Positions 26,600-35,662 of a stretch of 64,000 bases of DNA are shown here, piece after piece. The notes beneath the pieces were generated by a model that saw nothing but the letters and a program-made list of their open reading frames with translations, searched no databases and was not told the DNA's origin. Positions within the stretch are counted from its first letter, which is position 1, and each line of letters begins with the position of its first letter. The position numbers and the translations under genes were made by a program. This DNA is from Natronomonas moolapensis 8.8.11. GTDB lineage: Archaea; Halobacteriota; Halobacteria; Halobacteriales; Haloarculaceae. Location: the NCBI RefSeq assembly GCF_000591055.1, contig NC_020388.1, forward strand, positions 1,860,001-1,924,000, given 5' to 3'.

Positions 26600-27522
26600 A
26601 GTTCGACCCCGTACTCGTCGGCCAGCGTTTCGAACTCTTCCCACCGTGGCGTTGCTTCCGACGACTTCTTGCCGTCCGTCTCTAGGAACTCCAACAGCGG
26701 TTCGACGATCTCCGTAATCCCGTAGTCGTCTGCAACCGTTTGTAGACGCTCCGGTGAAAGATCCGTCTTCACAGCCAACAAGAGCGCGTACTTCCGGTGG
26801 CGAGAGTCGTTTTCGATGAGGAGCAAGTGACAGAACAGGTCCTCGGGCGTGAGGGACTCGCGCTCTGGTGAATAGAAATAGTATTGCTCTGAAGTCGTGA
26901 AAAATTGGAGCCCGTGTTCGGCAAACGCATCGAGTCCCGTTCGGTGGTAGTCCGGTAGCTCAATAGCAGTCTCGGTGCGGACGAGAAACTCTTCGTGGGA
27001 TTCCCAGACGATCGTTCCGCCCTCAAGATCCTGTTTGATCCGGACACGGTGGGTGTGATGCTGGAGCTCGTACGCGAAGACGTGCAGCTCGTTGAATTCT
27101 TCGGTGAGTCTGTATCGGCTATGCTGCTTGACGGCGATCGCTCGGTTCGTGAGCGTTCTGAGTCCGCGATAAATCGTTGCTCGGGCGTGTCCTGTGTGCT
27201 CTGTCAATTCGGTTGCCGTCCACGCCTCGTCGCTACTCAGGTAATACAAGATATTCAGCAAGGACGGGGTGAGTAGATCCGGGAAATCGATATGCGGATT
27301 CGATCGTGTGAGTGACTGATACACCTCAACACAGCGCGCATCGCCTGGTTTGGCGATGACTCTGTTTCCCTTCCGTTCCTTGTCGATGAGATCACGCCGA
27401 GCTAGGTCGCTGAGAGCGCCCGATACCGTGTCCTCTCGGTAATTTAGTTCGTCTGCCAGCTCCTGACGCCCTTTCGGGGAGTCAACTACCGAGAGAACAC
27501 GTAGATCTCGCTTTCTTATCAT
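26596..27522 (-). CDS. Winged-helix regulator, candidate antitoxin of the NTase
   Basis: 308 residues. A first winged helix (SPKGRQELADELNYREDTVS; LSDLARRDLIDKERKGNRV) and a second (TATELTEHTGHARATIYRGL; NRAIAVKQHSRYRLTEEF) lie in the N-terminal half. The C-terminal half (HHTHRVRIKQDLEGG; FFTTSEQYYFYSPERESLTP; HRKYALLLAVK) is alpha/beta. Paired with the NTase gene it resembles an AbiEi-type antitoxin-regulator but is longer. A TATA box directly upstream gives it its own promoter inside the methyltransferase/DUF499 minus-strand array. Confidence 0.75.
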   Translation of the reverse strand: MIRKRDLRVLSVVDSPKGRQELADELNYREDTVSGALSDLARRDLIDKERKGNRVIAKPGDARCVEVYQSLTRSNPHIDFPDLLTPSLLNILYYLSSDEAWTATELTEHTGHARATIYRGLRTLTNRAIAVKQHSRYRLTEEFNELHVFAYELQHHTHRVRIKQDLEGGTIVWESHEEFLVRTETAIELPDYHRTGLDAFAEHGLQFFTTSEQYYFYSPERESLTPEDLFCHLLLIENDSRHRKYALLLAVKTDLSPERLQTVADDYGITEIVEPLLEFLETDGKKSSEATPRWEEFETLADEYGVEL

Positions 27523-27545
27523 ATTGTCTCATATTCACCCGTGTT

Positions 27546-27555
27546 ATATTTAAAT
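27546..27555 (-). promoter_or_regulatory. TATA box of the wHTH-NTase pair
   Basis: The palindromic run TATTTAAATA lies 24-33 bases upstream of the ATG at 27522 in a 113-bp intergenic region, indicating a leaderless transcript that starts inside the defence cassette. Confidence 0.7.
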
Positions 27556-27635
27556 ACCTTGGCAAATACGGGACAAACAGTAAGACAAATTATGTCTAGT
27601 CGTGGTTCGATACGTTGGCGATCTGCCTGTTATTA

Positions 27636-30600
27636 CTACTTCTGGAAGCTAATTTCGACTTTCAGGCTCGTCGCCTCATCCGGCATCCGTTCGAACATGT
27701 CCTGCACCTTCGTGTAGTCCTGCTCAGATTGCAGTGTCAGGCTTATCTGGGTTCGTTCAGTATCGGCAGTTCCCTGTAAGGCAGCGGGAACACCCTCTCT
27801 GTCGGGCAACATAAATGTGACATCCCCTACCTCGACCTCGCCCGTCTGATGTTCGTCACGCCACTTTTTCCGCATCGCTGCAACATCGTCTCCGTTGTAT
27901 TTGAAGCGCCAAATGCCTCTCCCCGGGTCGTACTTCCGGAATGGATACCCCGGCACCCAGTCGGACGCTTTGTCCGACCCGGTCGTGTTGACGACGTATT
28001 CGGGTTCTTCGTCCTTGCCGATGTTCTCAAGCAAGAACGTCCGGACCATATACTCGGTGACGCTATCATCGAATCGGTCCGTCACCTTGTTCACAGTGAA
28101 CTGCTCTCCGGATTCGAGATCTCCGATGTACTCTATGATTTGCTCACCGATCCGACCGGGAACCGTCGGAACGATTTTGACTGTCGTCGGGTCACGATCA
28201 CCGAGCGACTCCAAGTATCGACCACCAGCTTCGAGGACGTAATCATCCACGAGGAAGTCGTTGACCGCTTCACGTGCGACGGTCTCAGTTTCATCCGGTG
28301 GTAGGAACACGCTCTCGTCGCTGCGGAGCTCCCCAATAATCGTATCGAGTTTCGCGTACCCGTTCTCGTCGATCGACTCTTCAACCTGTTCAGAGAGGTA
28401 AGATCCCCCAACTACGGTCGCGCTCCCGACATCACGCAGCGTCGCGTCCGACTGTGGTTTGTCGAGAATCTCGTTCCCCCGGACGATGACGTACTGATCC
28501 TCACGGTTGAGCCGACCGGCAGCTCGCATAATGATGTCGTGGCTGTCCCCGTCGATCCAGATCTCTCCGTCTTGAACGAGTTCGAGTTCGAAGTTCCCGA
28601 TGTCGAGCGCTGTCGTCCCGCTTCCGAACCGTTGTCGGAGTTCTTGTTCCACGTCGTCGACGCCCCATACCCCGACGGCATCTTTGTGGACGAGTACTGT
28701 ATCGAGCGAACTACCGGAGAGGTCGTCACGGAATCCACTCGAATCGCGGGCAAGAATTAGCTTTCCTTCTAGCGCTTTGACGGTAGCGTTCAGTACGTCG
28801 TTTGCGCTTCCGGGGATGGGGAGTTCGGGATCTCGCAGGAACTGTTCGTAGATGTCCTCGATTGAAATCTCACCACGACGGTCGAGTAAGTCTTCGACGA
28901 TCGGCCAGACGTGGGTTTGAAGATCGAAGGGGTCCGCAGCTGCGGAGTCAGCGATGTTGGATGCGCTCAGCTCAGCGCCATCTAGGACGTACACATCGAG
29001 GTCCATCGGAGCCGCAAGGTCGAATTCGTTGAGTAGGTCGTCGCCGTCGAGGACCTCTCCATAGAGCAACTGGAGTTCCTCTTGGAGTTCGTTCACTTCC
29101 TGCTCTTTCATACTCTCGATGGACTCACGGATCTCTTCGTCGAGAGACTCGTCTGCAAGCACCTGTCGAGCCCCCTCGATGTACCGAGCCTTGTCGATGT
29201 ACCGTGTTCCGGATTCGATGGCCTTGTCGCCAGCCGGCTGGACGAACACGAGCGTGTTGCGCCACTCACGGCCATGTCCATCGTTCGTGATGGCTTTCTC
29301 CACTTCTTTTTGTGTCCACTGGTCGTCTTTCACCACGACCTTGGTTTCACGAGATTCGGGGATGTCTCGGATGTCGTTCGTACGGAACCCGACCGGATAC
29401 GCGTTCGAGCCGAAGATGTCCGTAATGAAGTCCGCAATCTCGGCTTTCGCTGCCGTTTCGGACACATCGGTTGCGGCGTTCCGGATGAGTGCGTTCGGGT
29501 TCTGCCGATCGCGGATTGCGTACTTCCCGTTGAGTTTGTGGAGATGCCATGCCACCCCGTGGAGCCGTTCGAGATCCAGCACGATGTCGGCGACGAGGTC
29601 TCCGGTCTGATACGCGCCCATCACGATCTCCGAGACATCGGCTCCTTCTCCCTCACTGGGTTTCAGCGAATACAAGAGAATCGTGTTCAGGACCCGGCGG
29701 CCGTGAGGTACGTCGTCAGTGTCGACGCGGTTGTTGATGTCGCCTGTCGCCGCGTTCAACCGTTCGTAATTGATCTTCGCCAGCTCGTTTTCGAACTCGA
29801 TCGCGTCGATGTCGCCGTGCGTGATCAGATCTGTCTGATCCTGCATTTCGAGAAGGACCTTCGAGAAGAGATAGATCATCCCGCGGGTGTTCTGGTTCCC
29901 CTCGTCGGCATAGTAGCGTGTTTCGAGGGCATCGAGAAGCACAGGGTGGAACGGGTAGAGATCGTGCATATCTGCCAGGAGATCATCGGGAAGCGTGACG
30001 TGGTCGGACTGGTCGTACGCGTCAAAATAGCCGTTGACGATCTCGCGGGCGGCGCTCTCGTCAATATCGTCGATGAGGCGGTGGCGCAGGACTTCTCGCT
30101 TGTCCACCTGATTGTTCATATTGACTTCGACCGCTTGTTCCCGATTCAGAATGTCGTGAACCTCAGAACCCTCACGAAGAACAGAGACGATCGTGTATAG
30201 GTCGAGATCGGAGAGGGCTGTCGATTCAAGTAGTGATTGCAGAAACGCCTTGTTTGAGCTCTTGCGGTCACCCTGAAGTGTGTCGAACCAGTCTTCAAGC
30301 TCGTCGACAAGAAACGCGATAGTTTCGTCCCCAACGGCATCTCGGATCGTCTGCATATCGGGGTAGCCGCCAGATTCGAACGTCCCTGGGTCGTAGTTCA
30401 ATGCTTCGAAGAACGGTTCCCAGAGGTACTCGTATTGTTCGTTCTGCATTGCGACTGTTATCGGAGTCGCGTTATCAGGGAGCGCCGACTCGAATCCATC
30501 TACTGAGCCGCTGGCCCAATCAGTTGCAGCAGCGGGGGCGTCGAAGCAGTGATAGAGGGCAACCATCTGGTGGGACTTCCCACTTCCGTACGGGCCATAG

Positions 30601-30842
30601 AGAATATGCGTACCTCGTGGGTCGTCACCGGTGAGTGAATCTCGGAGAATGGAGAGGGCCTCTCGAAGTCCTTGGGTCATCAGCGTCCTATCGAAGAAGA
30701 GTTCGGCGTCCGATTCGAACTCGTCGTCATCTTCGACATTGTAGAGTTTTACTTGTCCGTCTATTTGTCCATCCTCCCGAAGCTCACGGCTCAGGGTGAC
30801 CGTGTCATCGAGAGTTCTGGGCAAGGACTCAGTCTCGGCCAT
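27636..30842 (-). CDS. DUF499 P-loop ATPase of a defence cassette
   Basis: 1068 residues from MAETESLPRTLDDTVTLSRE. The conserved N-terminal block FFDRTLMTQGLREALSIL leads to ILYGPYGSGKSHQMVALYHC (Walker A, ~81), the diagnostic DUF499 signature; IAFLVDELEDWFDTL is the Walker B region. The middle and C-terminal parts are mixed alpha/beta, ending with VTFMLPDREG and LKVEISFQK. DUF499 ATPases accompany DUF1156 methyltransferases in defence islands and are related in organisation to DISARM and BREX-type systems. The ATG at 30842 is preferred over one 11 codons upstream. It is divergent from the SNF2 gene across 107 bp. Confidence 0.85.
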   Translation of the reverse strand: MAETESLPRTLDDTVTLSRELREDGQIDGQVKLYNVEDDDEFESDAELFFDRTLMTQGLREALSILRDSLTGDDPRGTHILYGPYGSGKSHQMVALYHCFDAPAAATDWASGSVDGFESALPDNATPITVAMQNEQYEYLWEPFFEALNYDPGTFESGGYPDMQTIRDAVGDETIAFLVDELEDWFDTLQGDRKSSNKAFLQSLLESTALSDLDLYTIVSVLREGSEVHDILNREQAVEVNMNNQVDKREVLRHRLIDDIDESAAREIVNGYFDAYDQSDHVTLPDDLLADMHDLYPFHPVLLDALETRYYADEGNQNTRGMIYLFSKVLLEMQDQTDLITHGDIDAIEFENELAKINYERLNAATGDINNRVDTDDVPHGRRVLNTILLYSLKPSEGEGADVSEIVMGAYQTGDLVADIVLDLERLHGVAWHLHKLNGKYAIRDRQNPNALIRNAATDVSETAAKAEIADFITDIFGSNAYPVGFRTNDIRDIPESRETKVVVKDDQWTQKEVEKAITNDGHGREWRNTLVFVQPAGDKAIESGTRYIDKARYIEGARQVLADESLDEEIRESIESMKEQEVNELQEELQLLYGEVLDGDDLLNEFDLAAPMDLDVYVLDGAELSASNIADSAAADPFDLQTHVWPIVEDLLDRRGEISIEDIYEQFLRDPELPIPGSANDVLNATVKALEGKLILARDSSGFRDDLSGSSLDTVLVHKDAVGVWGVDDVEQELRQRFGSGTTALDIGNFELELVQDGEIWIDGDSHDIIMRAAGRLNREDQYVIVRGNEILDKPQSDATLRDVGSATVVGGSYLSEQVEESIDENGYAKLDTIIGELRSDESVFLPPDETETVAREAVNDFLVDDYVLEAGGRYLESLGDRDPTTVKIVPTVPGRIGEQIIEYIGDLESGEQFTVNKVTDRFDDSVTEYMVRTFLLENIGKDEEPEYVVNTTGSDKASDWVPGYPFRKYDPGRGIWRFKYNGDDVAAMRKKWRDEHQTGEVEVGDVTFMLPDREGVPAALQGTADTERTQISLTLQSEQDYTKVQDMFERMPDEATSLKVEISFQK

Positions 30843-30949
30843 TATTAGGTACGTAACTACTGCTTGTGTCGACATAATAAACGCTCGGGTGACAGTATCT
30901 GTGTAGGTATCGCATAACGTATTTGCCTCTCACGTGATTCTAACGTGAT
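30843..30949. promoter_or_regulatory. Divergent regulatory region between DUF499 and SNF2 genes
   Basis: 107 bp serve two divergent defence genes. Two direct ACGTGAT copies (30932-30938 and 30943-30949) sit 11 bp apart, one helical turn, immediately before the SNF2 start; the first is part of the palindrome TCACGTGA. This would suit a regulator bound on one DNA face. The TATA boxes are not obvious. Confidence 0.4.
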
Positions 30950-32704
30950 ATGGCAGACTTCGACCTCGTTGAGACGGAGGTCACTCACGAATCTGCGGAC
31001 GATCTTCTGGATTCGATAGATGAAGACTCTACTGATGGTGATCACGTTCAAGCCGTTCAAGCAGTTCGTCTACAGGCCGGCCAACCGGATTCCGAACTTA
31101 GATCCCTCAAACAACTGGATGAAGAGTCGGTTAAATTGCTTGAGCATCAAGTCGATGCTGCCTATCGGGCGCTTTTTGAGATGGATGGGAAAGCGCTACT
31201 TGCTGACGAGGTGGGCTTAGGCAAGACGATCGAAGTCGGGATGATTCTGAAGGAGATGCATTTCCGCGAGACAGATGATTCCGTTCTCGTTCTCACCCCG
31301 GCCCAACTCGCCAAGCAGTGGCAGGGTGAACTATTGGAGAAGTTCGGGCTTGAGTTCGTGTGTAACTACGACGACGAATTCCGTGGGTTCGACAAGCACG
31401 ATCACATCATAGCGAGTATCGATACGGCGAAGAGCGATCGGCATCGAGCAACAGTCCTCAACCGAGATTGGGACGTTCTTGTCCTTGACGAAGCGCACTA
31501 CGTCAAAAACGAAGAGACGGATCGCTATGACCTGATTGACGATCTATCCTATCAGTACGCATTCTTCCTGACCGCTACCCCGATTCAAAACGAACTCACG
31601 GATCTGTATAACGTGGTTTCTCTGCTTCGACCAGGATTATTTGGGACGCGCGATGTCTTCCATCACTATTTCGTGGACAGTAATCAGGAGACACTCGTCA
31701 ACCGTGAGGAGCTGCAGGATCGGCTGCACAAGGTAATGATTCGGAATCGGCGCGCAGATACGGATATTGACTTCACGAACAGAAACATAGATACTCGAAC
31801 CTTCGATCCGTCCCCGGAAGAACGGGAACTCTATCAGGCAGTCTCAGATTACGTCAGAGGCGCGTATAGTGAGGACCAAGGTCAAAAGCTGGTTCTAATG
31901 CTCCTTCAGAAAGAGGTCGTCAGCAGCCCAGCAGCGCTGAAAGCAACTATTGAGAAACGGCTTGATGACCAGTCCGAACTCACCCATACCGAGGAACTGG
32001 AAACGATTCTCGATTTGATTGAAGAGATCGAGACTGTCACAAAGCAAGAGAAGCTACTCAGCATCGTTGAGGAAGCCCGTGATCATGTCGAGATGGGACG
32101 CGTCATCGTCTTCACTCAGTTTAGAGCGACCCAGCGGGAGATCCTTGATCGATTGACCGAGGAAGGATACACTGTCCACTCCTTCCATGGGGGCCATTCC
32201 AGCCAGGAAAAAGAACAGATCGTGAAGAACTTCGAAGAAGAAGGTGGCGTGTTAGTCTCTACAGACGCTATGTCAGAGGGTCGAAACTTACAATTTTGTA
32301 ATATAATGGTGAACTACGATCTACCTTGGAATCCCATGCGCGTAGAACAGCGTATTGGTCGTATCCATAGAATCGGTCAAAAACGCGACGTGTACGTGTT
32401 CAATATGGCTCTGAAGGATACAGTCGAGGAGTATGTATTGGAACGACTGTATCACAAGATCGATCTGTTCCAGCAGTCCGTGGGGGAGTTGAGTTCTATC
32501 CTCACACGGCTAGAGGAATCCGGAACGACGTTTGAAGATGAAATCTTCGAACGGCTGGTTGCGGCTGACTCTGAACGGGATCTGGAGAACGACTTCGATG
32601 CGATGGCCGTTGACTTACAGGAGCAGCGTGAACTTGCAGAGAAGTTAGAGGAATTCAACAGCGGCGTCTTCGAAGGCTTCGATCTGGGGGCGAGTGATGA
32701 CTGA
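30950..32704 (+). CDS. SNF2-family helicase of a defence cassette
   Basis: 584 residues. Complete SNF2/RapA-type motifs: HQVDAAYRALFEMDGKALLA then DEVGLGKTIEVGMIL (~85), VLDEAHYVKN (~180), FFLTATPIQNELTDLYNVV, VIVFTQFRATQREILDRL, VLVSTDAMSEGRNLQFCN and EQRIGRIHRIGQ. It is a compact ATP-dependent double-stranded DNA translocase, probably moving along or probing incoming DNA for the methyltransferase/DUF499 system. The next gene starts inside its last codons, so the two are coupled. Confidence 0.93.
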   Translation: MADFDLVETEVTHESADDLLDSIDEDSTDGDHVQAVQAVRLQAGQPDSELRSLKQLDEESVKLLEHQVDAAYRALFEMDGKALLADEVGLGKTIEVGMILKEMHFRETDDSVLVLTPAQLAKQWQGELLEKFGLEFVCNYDDEFRGFDKHDHIIASIDTAKSDRHRATVLNRDWDVLVLDEAHYVKNEETDRYDLIDDLSYQYAFFLTATPIQNELTDLYNVVSLLRPGLFGTRDVFHHYFVDSNQETLVNREELQDRLHKVMIRNRRADTDIDFTNRNIDTRTFDPSPEERELYQAVSDYVRGAYSEDQGQKLVLMLLQKEVVSSPAALKATIEKRLDDQSELTHTEELETILDLIEEIETVTKQEKLLSIVEEARDHVEMGRVIVFTQFRATQREILDRLTEEGYTVHSFHGGHSSQEKEQIVKNFEEEGGVLVSTDAMSEGRNLQFCNIMVNYDLPWNPMRVEQRIGRIHRIGQKRDVYVFNMALKDTVEEYVLERLYHKIDLFQQSVGELSSILTRLEESGTTFEDEIFERLVAADSERDLENDFDAMAVDLQEQRELAEKLEEFNSGVFEGFDLGASDD

Positions 32705-33860
32705 CGCTGCTATTCCAATCACCCAATCAGCCGTCGAGCAATTTACAGAGCAGTATCTGAGTTCTCTTGGGTCTACGATCGAAAAACACGGGAATCGGTG
32801 GGAAGTCACCGTTCCAGATGATGTGACGACAGACCTTCCGTCTGATCGGTTCGTCTTACTCTGTGACGATGCTGCTACTGAGTTGGATAAGAATGAACGA
32901 CATCTTCATCCAGAGAGTTCTTTCTTCCAAGAGCTCCTTGCTGACGCGAGTGAGAGACAGCCAACAGGCAAGGTCGCAATTGGTTCAGAGGACACTCAGA
33001 TCGAAATTCCTGCGTGGCTTCAAGAGAACAATATCAGCGTGAACGACACAACGTTCACGCCATACTACGATCGCTCCGCCATAGCCATCCTCTACCGAAT
33101 CAGTATTGAGACGGTCAGCGAATACCAATCGGAGTTACTCCGCGTGACTGCAATTGACATTCGGTCAAAGGAGCGCCTTCCGAAGCTCGAAGAGACGTTT
33201 CTGGAATCCACGCTACCGACTGAATCACAGATTGAGAGTCAACCCGTAGATATTGACAAATCCACGGCGAATGAGTTGATTGCACAAAGTCGTGAACAGA
33301 TTGTTGAGCGTGTTCAGCCGAAGATTGACGAGATTCATCGAGAGGCATCTAGAGCAGCGGATGCTGAAATTGAAGAGTACAGACAGATGCAGAAGCAACG
33401 GATTGAGGAATTAGAAGAGAAGAAAGCCCGAGTCTCGAACCGGATTGAGGATCTTAGTGAGTCAATCCAACAGGGCGGCGATGAAGGGGATCGTATAGAA
33501 GCACTCCAGAAACGGAAGGAGCTCAAATCGGAATGTGAGGATTTAGATTCGGAGCTTGAGGAACTTCGTCATCAACGTGAACGAGGCTATCCCAAGAAAC
33601 AGAAAAAAATCCGTGAGAGACACGCTCTGGAAGTCGTTGTAAGCCCACTTACGATAACACAGGTCGAATACGAGCAGGGCGAAATTGAGATTGAATTAGA
33701 GGAAGGAATGGTGACCCGGTCGCTGACACTGGGATACGGAGATGGCGTCGGAATAACTGAAGAACTAGAGTGTGAGTTCTGTAATCAGGCGGTGGGAGAA
33801 CATAACTCACTTCGGACGATTCAAGACGGTCTGCAGTGCTCACAATGCTATTCGAGCTAA
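32697..33860 (+). CDS. SNF2-coupled coiled-coil zinc-finger protein
   Basis: 387 residues, overlapping the SNF2 gene by 8 bases. The N-terminal ~190 residues are alpha/beta (WEVTVPDDVTTDLPSDRFVL; IAILYRISIETVSEYQSELL). A long charged coiled coil follows (~210-300: EIEEYRQMQKQRIEELEEKK; LQKRKELKSECEDLDSELEE), then a beta-rich region and a C-terminal CEFC ... CSQC zinc finger. It resembles the portion that follows the motor in full-length RapA/HepA-like helicases. The family is not recognised. The coiled coil may bring the helicase to partners or DNA. Confidence 0.75.
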   Translation: MTDAAIPITQSAVEQFTEQYLSSLGSTIEKHGNRWEVTVPDDVTTDLPSDRFVLLCDDAATELDKNERHLHPESSFFQELLADASERQPTGKVAIGSEDTQIEIPAWLQENNISVNDTTFTPYYDRSAIAILYRISIETVSEYQSELLRVTAIDIRSKERLPKLEETFLESTLPTESQIESQPVDIDKSTANELIAQSREQIVERVQPKIDEIHREASRAADAEIEEYRQMQKQRIEELEEKKARVSNRIEDLSESIQQGGDEGDRIEALQKRKELKSECEDLDSELEELRHQRERGYPKKQKKIRERHALEVVVSPLTITQVEYEQGEIEIELEEGMVTRSLTLGYGDGVGITEELECEFCNQAVGEHNSLRTIQDGLQCSQCYSS

Positions 33861-34373
33861 TCCTGATGATGGACGAATAGCGGCGCAGGTGTACGCGCCC
33901 TCACCAATAGTTGTGTTACTGGCCGAGGTGGCTCTAATAATGCGGGTATTAGAAAATGTGTATCACAGACGCGAACCAGAGAGACCGCGGGCGCGCTTGT
34001 CAATAATCAACGCAACTATTCGACTACTGGGGAAAGAGCGTCCAATCGTTTCGATCCTGCGTCGCATCCAATGACCCAATGATTATACCCTTTCCACCCG
34101 GGTTTGAATGTACGCGAATCACCAGAAGGCACCCACCTCATTTGGATTCGTTCGATAATCGAACGAGATCGAATCTGGCATCCAAGTCTGGTTTATAAGG
34201 GATCCGACGCTGTCTGTCGGATTCTAATCGTTCGAAGAACGAATGGGCGCTGCAGGCCTTGGTCACGCGGCGTGACAACCCTTCCTTTTGGCTATTTCGG
34301 GCGTTGTAGCCGTTGGTTTGGAATGGGTAGTAACCGGGACTCGTGGGATTCGCTTGACCAGAGAAGACCAACT
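33861..34373. other. Non-coding stretch before the integrase
   Basis: 513 bases without a credible gene. It contains a perfect palindrome at 34148-34166, a TATA-like TTTATAAG near 34192, and a second short inverted repeat (CGTTC-GAA-GAACG, ~34230). The integrase frame is open upstream to 34104, but that extension has no integrase character. It may hold an attachment or control site. Confidence 0.4.
34148..34166. promoter_or_regulatory. Perfect 19-bp palindrome upstream of the integrase
   Basis: TCGTTCGAT-A-ATCGAACGA is a perfect 9+1+9 inverted repeat about 25 bases before a TATA-like box (34192). The symmetry and position suit a dimeric regulator site controlling integrase expression; an attachment-site function is the alternative. 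Confidence 0.5.
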
Positions 34374-35384
34374 ATGAGTCTCGAACCAATCGACGCAGAA
34401 ACCGCACTCGAACTGTACCTCGCAGACAAGGAGAACGAACTCTCGGAGGCCTCGATCAAGGGCCACAAGTATCGACTCGGTCACTTCGTTCGCTGGTGTG
34501 ATGAGAAGGAGATTGAGAACCTCAACACGCTCACCGGTCGCCAGCTCCACCGGTATCGGCTCTGGCGGCGCGAAGACGGCGATCTGAATAAGGTCAGCGA
34601 GAAAACTCAGATGGACACGCTCCGCGTGTTCATCCGATGGCTGGAATCCATCGACGGCGTAGAACAAGACCTGAGTCAGAAGGTTCTGTCTCCGTCGATC
34701 ACACCGGACGAGAACTCTCGAGACGTGATGCTGGACAGCGACAGTGCCTCGAAGGTACTCGCTCATCTGGAGAAGTACAAATACGCGAGCATCCAGCACG
34801 TCGCAATCGCACTGATGTGGCACACGATGATGCGTGTCGGTGGCGTGCATGCGCTGGACATTGACGACTATGATCCAGACGACCAGTGTGTGAAGGTTCG
34901 TCATCGACCAGAATCGGGGACGCCCATTAAGAATCAGGGAAAGGGCGAGCGGATGGTTGCGCTTTCAGATCAACTCTGCGACGTACTCGACGACTGGCTA
35001 GCCGAGAAACGACCATCAGTCACTGACGAGTACGGACGAGAGCCGTTACTCGCCTCGCGTGAGGGCCGTACGAACAAGACGACGCTTCGAGCGTACGTCT
35101 ATCGATGGACTCGGCCCTGTACCTACAGCGCCGAGTGCCCGCACGACCGAGACCTCGGTGAGTGTTCGGCATTAGAACGCGATACTGCCTACCGCTGCCC
35201 ATCAAGCGTGAGTCCACATGCAATCCGACGAGGGAGCATCACCCACAGCCTGAACAGCGACATGCCTGATAAGGTGGTCAGCGACCGCGCGAACGTCAGC
35301 CAGCGGGTCATTGAACAGCACTACGACCGCCGTACTGAACGGGAGAAAATGGAGCAACGGAGAGAGTATCTAAGCGACTTGTAA
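34374..35384 (+). CDS. Tyrosine-type site-specific integrase
   Basis: 336 residues from MSLEPIDAETALELYLADKE. The SAM-like core-binding domain (ASIKGHKYRLGHFVRWCDEK) is followed by the catalytic domain with the first arginine in MWHTMMRVGGVHALDIDDYD (~154), the SPHAIRRGSITHSL box (H and R, ~282-285) and VIEQHYDRR with the nucleophilic tyrosine (~316). A Cys/His-rich insert (CTYSAECPHDRDLGECSALE) is typical of haloarchaeal integrases. It probably mobilised the adjoining island; the att sites were not identified. Confidence 0.92.
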   Translation: MSLEPIDAETALELYLADKENELSEASIKGHKYRLGHFVRWCDEKEIENLNTLTGRQLHRYRLWRREDGDLNKVSEKTQMDTLRVFIRWLESIDGVEQDLSQKVLSPSITPDENSRDVMLDSDSASKVLAHLEKYKYASIQHVAIALMWHTMMRVGGVHALDIDDYDPDDQCVKVRHRPESGTPIKNQGKGERMVALSDQLCDVLDDWLAEKRPSVTDEYGREPLLASREGRTNKTTLRAYVYRWTRPCTYSAECPHDRDLGECSALERDTAYRCPSSVSPHAIRRGSITHSLNSDMPDKVVSDRANVSQRVIEQHYDRRTEREKMEQRREYLSDL

Positions 35385-35463
35385 TCGGACATCTGAACTG
35401 ATTTCTCTCTTCCTTTATTCATCTCAAACGAGATTCAAAACATAATCACAAATAATATATAAG

Positions 35464-35561
35464 CTCAGCTTTGCACGTTAGCGTCAGGGAAGTCCGTAAT
35501 CGGCATCATCCGTCCTTGCCACCCCCTACGCCACGCTCCTAGTTCAACGTGCAAAGCTGAG
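35464..35561. repeat. 98-bp element bounded by 16-bp perfect inverted repeats
   Basis: CTCAGCTTTGCACGTT at the left is matched by its exact reverse complement AACGTGCAAAGCTGAG at the right, around 66 bp of GC-richer sequence in an AT-rich gap. It encodes no protein. It looks like a MITE or the collapsed ends of an IS; it could also be transcribed as a long hairpin. No clear target duplication was seen. Confidence 0.6.
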
Positions 35562-35662
35562 TCTATTAGTTGATTTTCAACCAGTGGGGATATATATTTA
35601 AATCATACAACACCGATTGAATACTGCCGCCAAACTAAGTGATACGCTATATACTATATTAT

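Noticed and set aside
29082-30200. 372-codon plus-strand ORF opposite the DUF499 gene
   Set aside because: It mirrors the codon pattern of the DUF499 coding strand and shows no domain of its own.
35464-35561. A tRNA gene in the inverted-repeat element next to the integrase
   Set aside because: Integrases often sit by tRNA genes, but there is no CCA-adjacent acceptor stem, T-arm GTTC box or anticodon arm in the expected order.
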